A stretch of DNA of 64,000 nt from Microbacterium sp. Root166 (GCF_001427145.1 NZ_LMGL01000001.1:372823-436822), one strand, 5' to 3'; counted from the stretch's first letter, positions 1 to 8,927 are shown. Numbers and translations are program-made. Notes: a model not told the origin generated them from the letters alone.

Positions 1-3000
1 GCGGTTGCCGGGGGCGACTTCCTCGTCGGCCTCCATGTCGAACACCGGCAGGCCGTCGGCGGCCCAGTGGACGCGGCGGACGAACATGTCACGTCCGCTC
101 AGTCCGTCGTGGTCGGTGCGCGCGTGGAAGACGTAGAGCAGGTTGTCGTCCTCGTCGTGCGACCACATGCCGTGACCGGTTCCCAGCTGCCAGGAGCCGT
201 TGAAGACGCCGGACTTCTGGATGGGGTAGTTCAGCTTGGACCACGCTGCCGGATCGGTGAGGTCGGCGCCCGCGCCGGCCGTGGCGGTCGCCAGGCCCGT
301 CGTGTAGCTGTCGCCGACCGTCGAGCCCGAGTAGATCAGGTACAGCACTCCGTCGTGGGCGAACACGTTCGGCCCCTCGGCGATCGTGTTGTCCCACGCG
401 TACTCCGGAGCGAGGATGCGGACCGGCTCGGAGGTCAGCCGCGTCGGGTTCGCCGGATCCATCTTCGCGATGAAGAGCGAGCCGAGCATCTGCCAGATGT
501 AGTACGACTGGCCGGAGTCCTCGAGGTAGGTCATGTCGAGCGAGATGCCCTGCACCGTGTTCAGTGCGCCGCCTCCGGAGCGCAGCACCTTCTGCGGCTT
601 GCTCCAGTTCGCCGGGACGGCCGGATCCAGGTCGTTGCCCGCGGCATCCTGCTGCAGCTGCATGATGCTGGCGCGGCCGGTCCACATGTCGGGCTGCCCG
701 TTGGCGCCGTTGTAGCAGGGCATGAAGAGAATCGACAGCTTCCCGCCGATGACGTGGTACTCAGGAGCCCAGAAGCACCCCGTCATGACGCCGCCGTCGG
801 CATCCGTGTCGCCGCGGCGAAGCAGGTCGATCTCGACGTTGCGGCCGGCGTCGATCGCCTCGTCCGAGAGGTCCTCGATGCTGTCCGCGATGCGGATCGG
901 CATGTGCCCGCCGCCCTGCGGGTTGATGTTGCCGCCGTAGATGTCCTCCGTGGCGATCATCAGGAACTTCTCCTGGCCGTTCCAGTCGTACCGGAACACG
1001 GACGGGTCGGCGCGCTCGTCGGCGAACGGCGTCGCGTACTCCGTCTGCTTCACCGTGCCGGTGACCTCATAGGTGCCGGGGGTGGAGGTGTCGACCGCGT
1101 CGACGGATGCCGCATCCCAAGCGATCGCCCGTGAGGCGTCCGAGCCGTCGTCGTACGACAGCCCGGCGCGCTGCGGCAGGTCGGCGGCGCTGAACTCGGC
1201 GCCCTCCTCGACGGTGACCGCGTCGAGCTCGGCAAGGCCGGTGTTCGCGATGCGTCCGAAGCGGACCTGCAGTGCGTCGACGGTGGCGGCGTCGACCGGA
1301 AGCGCGTTGCCGGTCGCGTAGTTCGGGATGCCGCTGCCGGCTGCGCCCGCGGTGGCCGCGATCGTGCCGCGCTGGGCGGTCGTCCGGCCCGCGCCGGTGG
1401 CGAGGTCGGTGAACGTCGTGTACATCGCAGCCCCCGCATCGGAGGTCCACGTGACGACGTAGCGATCGGAGGCGGTGTCGTACACCGCGGCCGGCTGGTT
1501 CACGCCGCTGGTGACCCCGAGGTCGATCATGCCGACCTCCTCGTACGAGCGCAGGTCCGCGCTGCGGGCGAAGAGGACCCGTGCGCTCTGCGTGCCGTCG
1601 GCGGCGCCGCCGCGCGCGGTGCGGGTCGCCACGACCCCGAACCCGCCGTCGGCGAGGCGGAAGAGGTGCGGATCCTTCAGGCTCCGGATGATGCCCTCGC
1701 TCGTGCCGTTGGCAGGCGGGGGCGTCGAGGTCTTGGCGAAGAAGATGCCGTAGTTCTCGTTCAGCGGGGTCCAGCCGTCGCCGTCCTCGAGCGCGAGGTG
1801 CATGCTGAGCGCGACGTCGGCGTTGTTCGCCTCGGTGACCGAGGTGGGAACGCGGTTGTAGGCCAGCAGCTGCGACGTGGTCGCCGCCGGAAGAACGCGC
1901 ACGTCGAAGGTGCGGTCGACGGTGGCGCCTGTCGACTCGTCGGTGACCCGGACGGTGATCACGGCATCCGTCGCCTCGTCGGACTCCGAGACGATCGTGC
2001 CGTCCGCGGTCACGCCCGCGCTGACCGACGTGACCGCGACCGTCGCACCGTTCGGTGCGTCAGGAAGGGCGGTGCCCGATTCCACTACCGACGGGATGAC
2101 GAAGCGACCGGCCAGGCGCTCCGCGCGCTGCTGCGCGGTCTCCGTCGAGGCCAGGACGGTGACGGTGATGGTCTTGCTCGCCGAGACGCCGCGGATCGAA
2201 GCGGTCGCGGTCAGCTGGGCCTGGGCAGCGGGCTCGCCGGCGAGCGGCGGCGCGACGGTGCCGTCCGCGGCCACGACGGCAGGGTCGCTCGAGGTCCAGG
2301 TCACCCGTCCGCCCGCGGTCGGCAGGTCGAGGTCGGAGCTGGTCTCGCGGTCGACGAGGCCGAGCCCGTCGACGATGGCCTGGGCCTGCGCCTGGAGCTC
2401 GGCGGCGTGCGCCTGCGCGTCGGCGGCCGAGACCTCGGCGACCTCGGCGGCCGAGAGCGCCCGGTCGTACACGCGGAAGGCCGAGACGGCGCCCTGGAAG
2501 AGCGGATCCGGCCAGGGGGCACGACCGATCGTGTTGAGGGACTGGTCGACGACGTCGGCGGGGGTCGCGGCGACCGAGCCCTGAGCGACGCGCACGCCGT
2601 CGATGTACAGCGAGGCCGTGCCCGTCGCGCCGTCCACCACCGAGGTGACGTTGACCCACTGGTTCGCGGTCACGCCGCAGGATCCCGACTGGACGAGCTG
2701 CTCGATGCCGCCGGCCTTGATACCGACCAGGGGCGAACGGCCCGAGCCGCAGTTGAGCGAGGCGAAGAAGTACTCGGTGGCCGAGGACTCGTTGCCGATG
2801 TTCCAGAGGAAGTGGAAGCCGTTCAGCATCGCGGCCGACGCCTTGACCTCGGCGACGACGGTGGCCGACTCCGCTCCGGACAGGATGTTGTCGGGCAGCT
2901 CGACCCAGTTGCCGGTCGACGTCTTCGCGCCGCCTCGCAGGGTGAGGGAGGATCCGGTCCAGTCGGCGGCCTGCACGTTGCGCACGGTCGCAGCCCCGAG

Positions 3001-3180
3001 GGCGGCATCCGGAGCGGTGTTGGGCACCGACGACCCGGTCGTCTCGTCGAATAGATACTCGGCGACGAGGCCGCCGGCAGGCACCTCGGCCACCGCGGGC
3101 GCCACGCCCATGCCGAGGACCATCGCTCCGGCGGCGGTGAGGACAAGGGCGCTTCTGCGAGCGCGTGAAGACAGACTCAT
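1..3180 (-). CDS. Secreted multi-domain GH43-type glycosidase (C-terminus cut off)
   Basis: Extracellular glycoside hydrolase, at least 1,060 residues, truncated by the left window edge. The ATG at 3178-3180 follows a GGAGAG ribosome site and opens a signal peptide ending near AVAEVPAGG (about residue 32). Then come a LamG/concanavalin-like domain (about 35-245), an atrophied Ig-like segment (about 270-430), a first GH43-like part (about 440-600, motif KDPHLFRLADGG), a Big_4-type Ig segment (about 650-715) and a second GH43 part (about 715 onward). The last carries ADPSVFRYD, FWAPEYHV and EGPNVFAHDG, which hold the Asp/Glu residues expected for catalysis. Family knowledge suggests removal of alpha-L-arabinofuranosyl or xylosyl units from plant polymers; the linkage cannot be read here. 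It is divergent from the GH43 gene at 3529 and shares a LacI-type control region. Confidence 0.85.
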   Translation of the reverse strand, partial: MSLSSRARRSALVLTAAGAMVLGMGVAPAVAEVPAGGLVAEYLFDETTGSSVPNTAPDAALGAATVRNVQAADWTGSSLTLRGGAKTSTGNWVELPDNILSGAESATVVAEVKASAAMLNGFHFLWNIGNESSATEYFFASLNCGSGRSPLVGIKAGGIEQLVQSGSCGVTANQWVNVTSVVDGATGTASLYIDGVRVAQGSVAATPADVVDQSLNTIGRAPWPDPLFQGAVSAFRVYDRALSAAEVAEVSAADAQAHAAELQAQAQAIVDGLGLVDRETSSDLDLPTAGGRVTWTSSDPAVVAADGTVAPPLAGEPAAQAQLTATASIRGVSASKTITVTVLASTETAQQRAERLAGRFVIPSVVESGTALPDAPNGATVAVTSVSAGVTADGTIVSESDEATDAVITVRVTDESTGATVDRTFDVRVLPAATTSQLLAYNRVPTSVTEANNADVALSMHLALEDGDGWTPLNENYGIFFAKTSTPPPANGTSEGIIRSLKDPHLFRLADGGFGVVATRTARGGAADGTQSARVLFARSADLRSYEEVGMIDLGVTSGVNQPAAVYDTASDRYVVTWTSDAGAAMYTTFTDLATGAGRTTAQRGTIAATAGAAGSGIPNYATGNALPVDAATVDALQVRFGRIANTGLAELDAVTVEEGAEFSAADLPQRAGLSYDDGSDASRAIAWDAASVDAVDTSTPGTYEVTGTVKQTEYATPFADERADPSVFRYDWNGQEKFLMIATEDIYGGNINPQGGGHMPIRIADSIEDLSDEAIDAGRNVEIDLLRRGDTDADGGVMTGCFWAPEYHVIGGKLSILFMPCYNGANGQPDMWTGRASIMQLQQDAAGNDLDPAVPANWSKPQKVLRSGGGALNTVQGISLDMTYLEDSGQSYYIWQMLGSLFIAKMDPANPTRLTSEPVRILAPEYAWDNTIAEGPNVFAHDGVLYLIYSGSTVGDSYTTGLATATAGAGADLTDPAAWSKLNYPIQKSGVFNGSWQLGTGHGMWSHDEDDNLLYVFHARTDHDGLSGRDMFVRRVHWAADGLPVFDMEADEEVAPGNR

Positions 3181-3221
3181 TTCCACTCTCCGTCAAGTGA
3201 CTGAACGTCATCGAACAGGCT

Positions 3222-3234
3222 GTTATCGCTCACA
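3222..3234 (-). promoter_or_regulatory. LacI-type half-palindrome near the promoter of the 1-3180 gene
   Basis: GTTATCGCTCACA on the plus strand, read as GTGAGCGATAAC on the coding strand, carries the CGATAAC half-site also found at 3319, 14133 and 14171. A TANNNT -10 candidate (TAATGT, complement of 3232-3237) overlaps it, so a bound repressor would block the GH43 gene. The second half of the palindrome is poor. Confidence 0.35.
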
Positions 3235-3313
3235 TTAGCCGGAACGCGATGAGATTCACCAGTCGGAAATGAATCGTTCTTCGGGCGCGGCCGCGTGAGA
3301 CCGCTCCCGCGCT

Positions 3314-3325
3314 GTTACCGATAAC
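3314..3325. promoter_or_regulatory. LacI-type operator upstream of the 3529 gene
   Basis: GTTACCGATAAC is palindromic around a central CG except for one position pair, as LacI-family operators usually are. It lies just upstream of the -35 box at 3335. A second operator at 3381-3392 is centred 67 bp downstream, so the promoter is bracketed by two sites. Confidence 0.5.
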
Positions 3326-3334
3326 CCTTTTCTC

Positions 3335-3364
3335 TTGACAGTGGTCCGCCGACCGATCTACCGT
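3335..3364 (+). promoter_or_regulatory. Sigma-A-type promoter of the 3529 GH43 gene
   Basis: A perfect TTGACA (3335-3340) is followed after 18 bases by TACCGT (3359-3364), which fits the actinobacterial TANNNT -10. The predicted transcription start is near 3371, leaving a leader of about 158 bases that contains the operator at 3381-3392. Confidence 0.55.
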
Positions 3365-3380
3365 GGGCGGACCGGTGAGT

Positions 3381-3392
3381 GTTTCCGGTAAC
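3381..3392. promoter_or_regulatory. LacI-type operator downstream of the promoter
   Basis: GTTTCCGGTAAC is palindromic around CCGG except for one position pair. Its exact reverse complement occurs at 11425-11436 in front of the exported GH127 gene. It lies about ten bases inside the predicted transcript, a position suited to repression. Confidence 0.55.
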
Positions 3393-3528
3393 ACCAAGAG
3401 TCCGCAGACCGCACCAGCGCGGTCGCAAAGATTGCGCGATGACGCACAACGAGTCTGCCGAGACGGCGACGTCCACGGCCTGGGGTTCCTCGCATCGCCG
3501 CAGTCGACGAACAGCGAGGAAGCAGAGC

Positions 3529-6450
3529 GTGACAACGCGCACCCGATCCCGAATCCTGGCACGAGGTGGAGCGGTCGCCACCGCGATCGCCCTGGCCCTC
3601 ACCGGAGCCGTCGCGCCGACGGCGGCCCACGCCGCCATCAGCGCAACGCCTCTCATCCACTACACCTTCGACGCGCCCGCGGGCACGACGATCACCGACT
3701 CGAGCGGCAACGGGCACGACGGCACGCTGCGTCAGAGCGGCGGCAGCGTTGCCGACGGCAGCCTCTCGCTGCCCGGCGGCGCGCGTGGCACCGCCGCGTA
3801 CGTCGAGATCCCGACCGCGCCTCTCGTGGGCAAGAAGGACCTCACCATCTCGACGTGGCTCACGCCGCGATCCGGGCCCGGCAACACCGCCGCGGCATTC
3901 ATCGGCGCGCCCGTCGCGTCGGGGGCCTCATTCTCGTCGGGCTACTGGCTGCTCAACCCCGCCAATCCGAGCGGCTACGTGAAGTCCGTCGTGACCAACG
4001 CCACCAATGCGGGTGCGCCGTGGAGCACCGAGGTCGGCGCGGGCGGAACGAACTCCGCCACGACCGGCGCCCGGACCCCGGCGGGACTCAGCCTCTACAC
4101 GACGGTCATCGACGGCACGACCGGCCAGCTGCGCGTGTACATCAACGGCGCCCGCATCACGCAGACCGCGATCGTGCGGGATGTCGCGTCCTTCGGTTCC
4201 AGCCTTGTGGCGAGCCTCGGCCGCTCCACCTACAACGACACCAGCTGGAACGGTCTCGTCGACGACTTCGCGGTCTACGGGCAGGCGCTGACGGACGCCG
4301 ACGTGCAGTCCCTCTACAGCTCGCAGGCGCTCGACCGCGCCGTCGCCGCCGTCTCGGTTCCCCAGACGGCCACGGCCGACTTCACCGTTCCGCTCACCAG
4401 CGCAGGAGTCGCAGTGGCATGGAGCTCGGACAGCCCCGCGATCGCGCTGAACGGGGGGACGGCCGACGTCACTCGCCCGGCCGCGGGCTCCGGCGACGCG
4501 AACGTGATCCTCACGGCCACCTTCACGGTGGGCAGCGAGACGCGGACGCAGACGTACGGTGTCCTGGTGCCCCAGGAGATCCCCGACGCCGAGAAGGTCG
4601 CTCAGGACCTCGCAGCCATCGAGATCCGGAACCTCGACAACATCCGCAGCAACTTCTCGGTACCCGCCGCGGGAGCGCAGGGTTCGTCGATCGAGTGGAC
4701 CATCACGTCCGGTGCCGCGGGCGCCACGCTGCGTGACGGCGTGCGGGCTGACTCCCGCACGGTCGAGGTGCAGCGCCCGGCCGCCGGCTCGGAGGAGATC
4801 GTCGTCGAGCTCACCGCCACGGCCGTGAACGGCAGCGCTTCGGCCAGCCGCACCTTCACGGCGCGGATCCAGCCGATGCCGGGCGGCACCGACAAGACCG
4901 AGGCGTACTTCTGGACGTTCTTCACCGGCGAAGGTCAGGGCGCCGAGCGCGTCAGCATCGCCGCTTCGAAGGGCAACGACGCGCTCAGCTGGAACACCCT
5001 CAACGGGGGTCAGCCGATCTTCACGTCGACGGTCGGCACGGAGGGCCTGCGCGACCCGTTCATCATCCGCGCACCCGAAGGCGACCGGTTCTACATGATC
5101 GCCACCGACCTCAAGGTCGCGGGCCTGGCGGGTGGGTTCACCACCGCGCAGATCTCCGGCTCGAAGTACATCGAGGTGTGGGAGTCGGACGACCTGGTCA
5201 CCTGGTCGGAGCAGCGCCACGTGAAGGTCTCCACCGACTTCGCCGGCAACACGTGGGCGCCGGAGGCGTACTGGGACGAGGAGCTCGACACGTTCGTCGT
5301 GTTCTGGGCCTCGAACCTCTACCCGACGACGAACACCGCGGACCGCACGGGTGTGACCTACAACCGCATGATGTACGCGACCACCGACGACTTCGTCACC
5401 TTCTCGGAGGCGAAGATCTGGACCGACGTCCAGCGCGGCACCGGCCGGGGCATGATCGACTCGACCGTCGCGAAGGTGGACGGCGTCTACCACCGCTTCA
5501 CCAAGGACGAGGCGAGCATGACGATCCGTCACGAGAAGTCGACGGACCTGCTCGCGACGATCACCGGCACCCTTCCCGGCACGACCGGCGCGGCGGACCA
5601 GTGGACGCTCGTCAAGGATCGGGTCGCCAGCGGCCTGCCCAACGGTGAGCCCGGTGGCACGTACTCGAGCGGTGAGGGCGCGAACATCTTCGCGGCCAAC
5701 GAGGGCGACGTGAACGGCCTCGACTGGTTCCTCTTCATCGACCAGCCGGACTACCACGGCGGACCGAACCACTACGTGCCGTTCGGGACGAACAACCTGA
5801 ACGACGGCGACGCGTGGCAGCCGCTGGCCGCCAAGCTCCGTCAGGGTCTGCCGCAGAACGCCGACGGCGGCAAGCCGCGTCACGGCACGGTGATCCCGGT
5901 CACCCGCGCCGAGTACCAGAAGGTGCTCGAGGCGTATGCGCCGAACATCGCCGTCTCCTCGGTCGCCGCGATCGACGTCACGACGACCACCGGTGTCGCA
6001 CCGGGCCTGCCGCAGGCTCACCTGACCAAGGCCGACGGCTCGCAGCAGACCGTCGACGTGGTGTGGGACGACATCCCCGCGTCGGAGTACGCAACCCCGG
6101 GCACCTTCACGGTGTCGGGCATCGCTCAGGACGACTCGCGCATGCCGGTCGAGGCGACGGTGACGGTCGAGGCCGCGATCGACGTCGACGTGACCACGGA
6201 CTCGCGGTGCGTCGCCGGCAAGGTCGTGCTGACCGTCAAGGTCACCAACGGCGGAACGGATGCCGCGGCGATCGAGGTGTCGACCCCGTACGGCGTGAAG
6301 TCCGCGACCGTGGCGGCCGGCAAGTCGGCGTCGTACGCGTTCACCACCCGCCTGGCTTCTATGCCGGTCGACGAGGTGAGCGTGGCCGTCACGCAGGGCG
6401 AGGGTGCCGGCACGGTGACGGCGTCCTACACGGCGCGCAACTGCGGCTGA
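3529..6450 (+). CDS. Secreted GH43-family arabinofuranosidase-like enzyme with LamG and C-terminal Cys domain
   Basis: Extracellular glycosidase of 973 residues. I chose the GTG at 3529 because GAGGAAG stands seven bases upstream and the protein then begins directly with a signal peptide cleaved near TAAHA-AIS; an in-frame ATG at 3439 would add 30 residues. Order: LamG-like domain (about 38-260, HYTFDAPAG), two atrophied Ig-like repeats (about 270-450), GH43 propeller (about 455-800) and Big_4 Ig segment (about 810-880). A final 90-residue domain begins TDSRCVAGKV and ends in Cys-Gly. Within the propeller, LRDPFIIRAP, TWAPEAYWDEELD, GRGMIDSTV and GEGANIFAAN match the GH43 pattern of catalytic Asp and Glu. 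The last domain recurs at the end of the 6936-8927 protein. Substrate is probably arabinose- or xylose-containing polymer. Confidence 0.85.
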   Translation: MTTRTRSRILARGGAVATAIALALTGAVAPTAAHAAISATPLIHYTFDAPAGTTITDSSGNGHDGTLRQSGGSVADGSLSLPGGARGTAAYVEIPTAPLVGKKDLTISTWLTPRSGPGNTAAAFIGAPVASGASFSSGYWLLNPANPSGYVKSVVTNATNAGAPWSTEVGAGGTNSATTGARTPAGLSLYTTVIDGTTGQLRVYINGARITQTAIVRDVASFGSSLVASLGRSTYNDTSWNGLVDDFAVYGQALTDADVQSLYSSQALDRAVAAVSVPQTATADFTVPLTSAGVAVAWSSDSPAIALNGGTADVTRPAAGSGDANVILTATFTVGSETRTQTYGVLVPQEIPDAEKVAQDLAAIEIRNLDNIRSNFSVPAAGAQGSSIEWTITSGAAGATLRDGVRADSRTVEVQRPAAGSEEIVVELTATAVNGSASASRTFTARIQPMPGGTDKTEAYFWTFFTGEGQGAERVSIAASKGNDALSWNTLNGGQPIFTSTVGTEGLRDPFIIRAPEGDRFYMIATDLKVAGLAGGFTTAQISGSKYIEVWESDDLVTWSEQRHVKVSTDFAGNTWAPEAYWDEELDTFVVFWASNLYPTTNTADRTGVTYNRMMYATTDDFVTFSEAKIWTDVQRGTGRGMIDSTVAKVDGVYHRFTKDEASMTIRHEKSTDLLATITGTLPGTTGAADQWTLVKDRVASGLPNGEPGGTYSSGEGANIFAANEGDVNGLDWFLFIDQPDYHGGPNHYVPFGTNNLNDGDAWQPLAAKLRQGLPQNADGGKPRHGTVIPVTRAEYQKVLEAYAPNIAVSSVAAIDVTTTTGVAPGLPQAHLTKADGSQQTVDVVWDDIPASEYATPGTFTVSGIAQDDSRMPVEATVTVEAAIDVDVTTDSRCVAGKVVLTVKVTNGGTDAAAIEVSTPYGVKSATVAAGKSASYAFTTRLASMPVDEVSVAVTQGEGAGTVTASYTARNCG

Positions 6451-6465
6451 GCCAGCCCTGAAGGA

Positions 6466-6503
6466 ACGAGGGGCCCGTCCGATCCGTCGGACGGGCCCCT
6501 CGT
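6466..6503 (+). terminator. Rho-independent-type hairpin after the 3529 GH43 gene
   Basis: A perfect 17-bp stem (6466-6482 with 6487-6503) closes a TCCG loop 16 bases after the stop codon. There is no U-tract, as is common in high-GC actinobacteria. Confidence 0.75.
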
Positions 6504-6533
6504 CGTGCGGTGCGCCGCGGCCGCGGCATCCGT

Positions 6534-6604
6534 CTTCCACAGGAGAACCGATCCACAGCAGGACGAATCCCCGCGAAGTCTCCTGTTGAAGCGCGGTTCT
6601 CCTG
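6534..6604. repeat. Intergenic 71-bp repeat, copy 1
   Basis: This segment begins CTTCCACAGGAGAACCGA and ends CTCCTG. It aligns without gaps to 6652-6722 at roughly three quarters identity, the first half being nearly identical. Inner AGGAGAACC and GGTTCTCCT parts (6541, 6594) can pair. It lies between the two terminators of convergent genes and I see no gene in it. Confidence 0.6.
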
Positions 6605-6651
6605 TCTTCGCGGGCGGGTGGAGGACCGCCCGGATGGATGCCGAGGAAGCA

Positions 6652-6722
6652 CTTCCACAGGAGAACCGACCCACAACAGGACGAATCGCCCAGAATCCTC
6701 CTGTCGAGAGCGAGACCTCCTG
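6652..6722. repeat. Intergenic 71-bp repeat, copy 2
   Basis: Second copy of the 6534-6604 element, beginning CTTCCACAGGAGAACCGA, 47 bp after the first copy ends. The unequal decay of its two halves suggests the 5' half is the part kept by selection or the younger part. Confidence 0.6.
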
Positions 6723-6805
6723 CAGAACCACCTGGGCCGAGGCACACTGGCCCCGCGCACACGAGCACGCGGGGCCATCGCCGGGGCGGCGGGCGCCCGC
6801 GTCGG

Positions 6806-6870
6806 GAATTCAGGAGACACGCGGGCGAACCGGCCCGGCACGCCGCCCACCGACCGGATCTCCTGAATTC
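6806..6870. repeat. Inverted repeat with 12-bp arms
   Basis: GAATTCAGGAGA (6806-6817) and TCTCCTGAATTC (6859-6870) are perfect inverted arms around 41 bases of GC-rich DNA. The CAGGAGA core is shared with the 71-bp repeats just upstream, so the 6504-6887 stretch looks like a cluster of one kind of repeat. No gene is seen there. Confidence 0.55.
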
Positions 6871-6887
6871 TCCACGCCGGGGCACGC

Positions 6888-6923
6888 GGAACGGCCCGCG
6901 ATCCGAAGATCGCGGGCCGTTCC
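6888..6923 (-). terminator. Terminator hairpin of the 8927-6936 gene
   Basis: A perfect 16-bp stem (6888-6903 with 6908-6923) has loop CGAA and lies 12 bases beyond the stop codon of the minus-strand gene. Confidence 0.7.
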
Positions 6924-6935
6924 GGAGGGGATGCC

Positions 6936-8927
6936 TCAGCCGCAGCTGTGCGCCGGGTACGACGCCGTTCCCTCGTAGGTCGCGTCGTCGCCGGCCGATC
7001 CCGTGACCGAGACCTCGCCCGTTCCGATCGAGACGGTGCGGGTGCTGAAGGTCGTCGAGGTCGTCCCGCCGGCATTCACCGACGCGATCGTCTTCGACCC
7101 GTAGTCCGACGAGATCGTGACCTCGGCCGCGACGTCGTCGGCGTTGCGCACCGACACGACGAGGTAGACCTTGCCGGCCACGCACCGCTGGGTGACGGTC
7201 GGCTGGAGGTCGAGGGTGTCGCCCGTCAGCATCGGCAGCTCCACCGTGGCGTGCGTCTCGACGTTGCCCGCGGCATCCTGTGCCTGCACGTGCACGTAGC
7301 GGGGCTCCTCGGTGAGCTGCACCGAGAAGGGCTCCTCGTACGTGGCGTACATGTTGTTCGTCTCGCCGGTCGGAGAGGCGTCGGGCCCGTCCGACCACAC
7401 GGTGCGCGTGACGCCCGAGCCGGGTTCGGCGTCGGTCGGCGTCAGCGTGACGAGAGCCGAGGTGCCGTCCACGACGATCCAGTCGATGCCGGTCTCGGGG
7501 GCGATCGTGTCGACCTTGATGGTCTCGGATGCCTCACCCACCGCGTCGTCCTCGCTCGTGGCACGCGCCGCGACCGTCACCTCGCCCTGTGCCGAGACCG
7601 CGAACGGCTCGGTGTACGGGGTCCAGGTCTGGCCGTCCAGCGAGTACTCGATGGTCTCGACCGGGCTCGCCGTCTCCTCGGCGGCGATGGTCACGGTCGG
7701 GGCGGTCGTGTACCAGCCCGATCCCTGCGGTGCCGAGTCGAACTCGATCGAGACGATCGGCTCGGCCTGGCTCAGCGGCTCGACGACGAACACGGTCGCG
7801 ATCGCGCCGGGCTCGTACCCGTCGACCGCGCCCTCGACATCGAAGATCGCGTCGGCCGCGGCGTACTGCCCGGGCTCGATCGCGTCCCACACCACCGGGA
7901 CCCCGCTGCTCGCGGTGCCGTCGTCGTACGTGGCGACGACCGTTTCGGGCAGCACCGGCTCGACGCCGGGGGTGGTGATCGTCACGGCGTACTCGACGTC
8001 CTCGATCACCTCGGACAGGGATGCCGCGACGTGCACGGTGGCGGTCACGGACTGCCCGTCGTAGCCGGCCGGATCCCCGAGCACCTCGAAGCTTCCGGCA
8101 CCGGCATAGCTGGATGCCGCGACTGGCGCCCACTCCACGTCGACGTAGCGCAGCGGTCCGTTCTCGCCGATCACCCACAGGCGCTCGGGAAGGTCCGGGG
8201 CGGTTCCGGCGACCGTGCGGACCGCGACCCGCTCGGAGTCGATGAACGCGTTGGGGTCCTCGGGCTCGGGCTCTTCGATCGGGGCGTTGACTCCCCAGAC
8301 CTCCCACTCGATGACGCTCGTCGCCTTGCGCTGGCCTGAGAACACCACGCGATCCAGCACCAGCCGGACGGCCGTGGTCGTCACGGGGTCGAACGTCGCC
8401 TGCACCGCGGGCTGCGACGTGACCGGGGCGGCCTCGTTCAGCACCGGCAGCGGATACGTCAGGCCGGCGCCGGTGACCGGAGCCCACTCGCCGGCGGCGT
8501 TGCGATACTCGATCTTCCACGCCGACGGGATCATGACGCCCGAGTCCCCGCCGGGGGTGAGGTGGTTCTGCCACAGAAAGAGCTTGGACGAGCTCACCGT
8601 CACCGCTCGCTCCCACGTGTAGGTCGCGATGTCCTGGGTCGGGCTGCCCGGAGCGCCCCACGTCCCCCACATCGCCGACAGCGTGTTGGTCGGAGCCGAG
8701 GCGCCGTTGTTCAGCGCGGCGGCCGAGTTCCAGCCCGGCACGTAGCTCACCTCGACCGTGGGCGGGTTCTCACCCGCGGCGAGCGCGACGTTGAACGGAT
8801 CCTCCGCCGCCGTCGCGGGCGCAGCGACAGCGGCCGCGCCCACGAGGGCCAGCGTCACCGCGATCGCGAGCGCCATCCTCCGCACACCGGCCCGTCGAGC
8901 ACCGATCGCTTGCGTGATCGTCGTCAT
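6936..8927 (-). CDS. Secreted multi-domain carbohydrate-binding-type protein without catalytic domain
   Basis: Exported protein of 663 residues. A signal peptide ends near APATAA (about residue 41). A discoidin/F5-8-like beta-sandwich follows (about 45-215, FNVALAAGENP to EWEVWGV), then two Big_4-type Ig segments (about 225-385), one or two chitobiase/Fn3-like segments (about 390-575, EYSLDGQTWTPYTEPF and VDTIAPETGIDWI), and a final domain beginning RCVAGKV and ending in Cys-Gly, as in the 3529 protein. I see no GH signature residues, so it probably binds glycan or scaffolds activity at the cell surface. Its ATG is one base after the stop of the upstream GH127 gene, so the two are translated together. 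Convergent with the 3529 gene. Confidence 0.75.
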   Translation of the reverse strand: MTTITQAIGARRAGVRRMALAIAVTLALVGAAAVAAPATAAEDPFNVALAAGENPPTVEVSYVPGWNSAAALNNGASAPTNTLSAMWGTWGAPGSPTQDIATYTWERAVTVSSSKLFLWQNHLTPGGDSGVMIPSAWKIEYRNAAGEWAPVTGAGLTYPLPVLNEAAPVTSQPAVQATFDPVTTTAVRLVLDRVVFSGQRKATSVIEWEVWGVNAPIEEPEPEDPNAFIDSERVAVRTVAGTAPDLPERLWVIGENGPLRYVDVEWAPVAASSYAGAGSFEVLGDPAGYDGQSVTATVHVAASLSEVIEDVEYAVTITTPGVEPVLPETVVATYDDGTASSGVPVVWDAIEPGQYAAADAIFDVEGAVDGYEPGAIATVFVVEPLSQAEPIVSIEFDSAPQGSGWYTTAPTVTIAAEETASPVETIEYSLDGQTWTPYTEPFAVSAQGEVTVAARATSEDDAVGEASETIKVDTIAPETGIDWIVVDGTSALVTLTPTDAEPGSGVTRTVWSDGPDASPTGETNNMYATYEEPFSVQLTEEPRYVHVQAQDAAGNVETHATVELPMLTGDTLDLQPTVTQRCVAGKVYLVVSVRNADDVAAEVTISSDYGSKTIASVNAGGTTSTTFSTRTVSIGTGEVSVTGSAGDDATYEGTASYPAHSCG

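Noticed and set aside
67..1134. A plus-strand open frame opposite the first GH43 gene
   Set aside because: The minus-strand frame carries clear GH43 motifs; the plus frame is compositional noise.
6534..6722. Possible CRISPR-like repeats
   Set aside because: Only two diverged 71-bp copies with no regular spacers and no cas genes.
3928..7398. A 1,156-codon open frame on the minus strand across the GH43 gene and beyond
   Set aside because: It is Arg- and Gly-rich without any domain, lies opposite well-supported genes and arises from GC-rich third positions.
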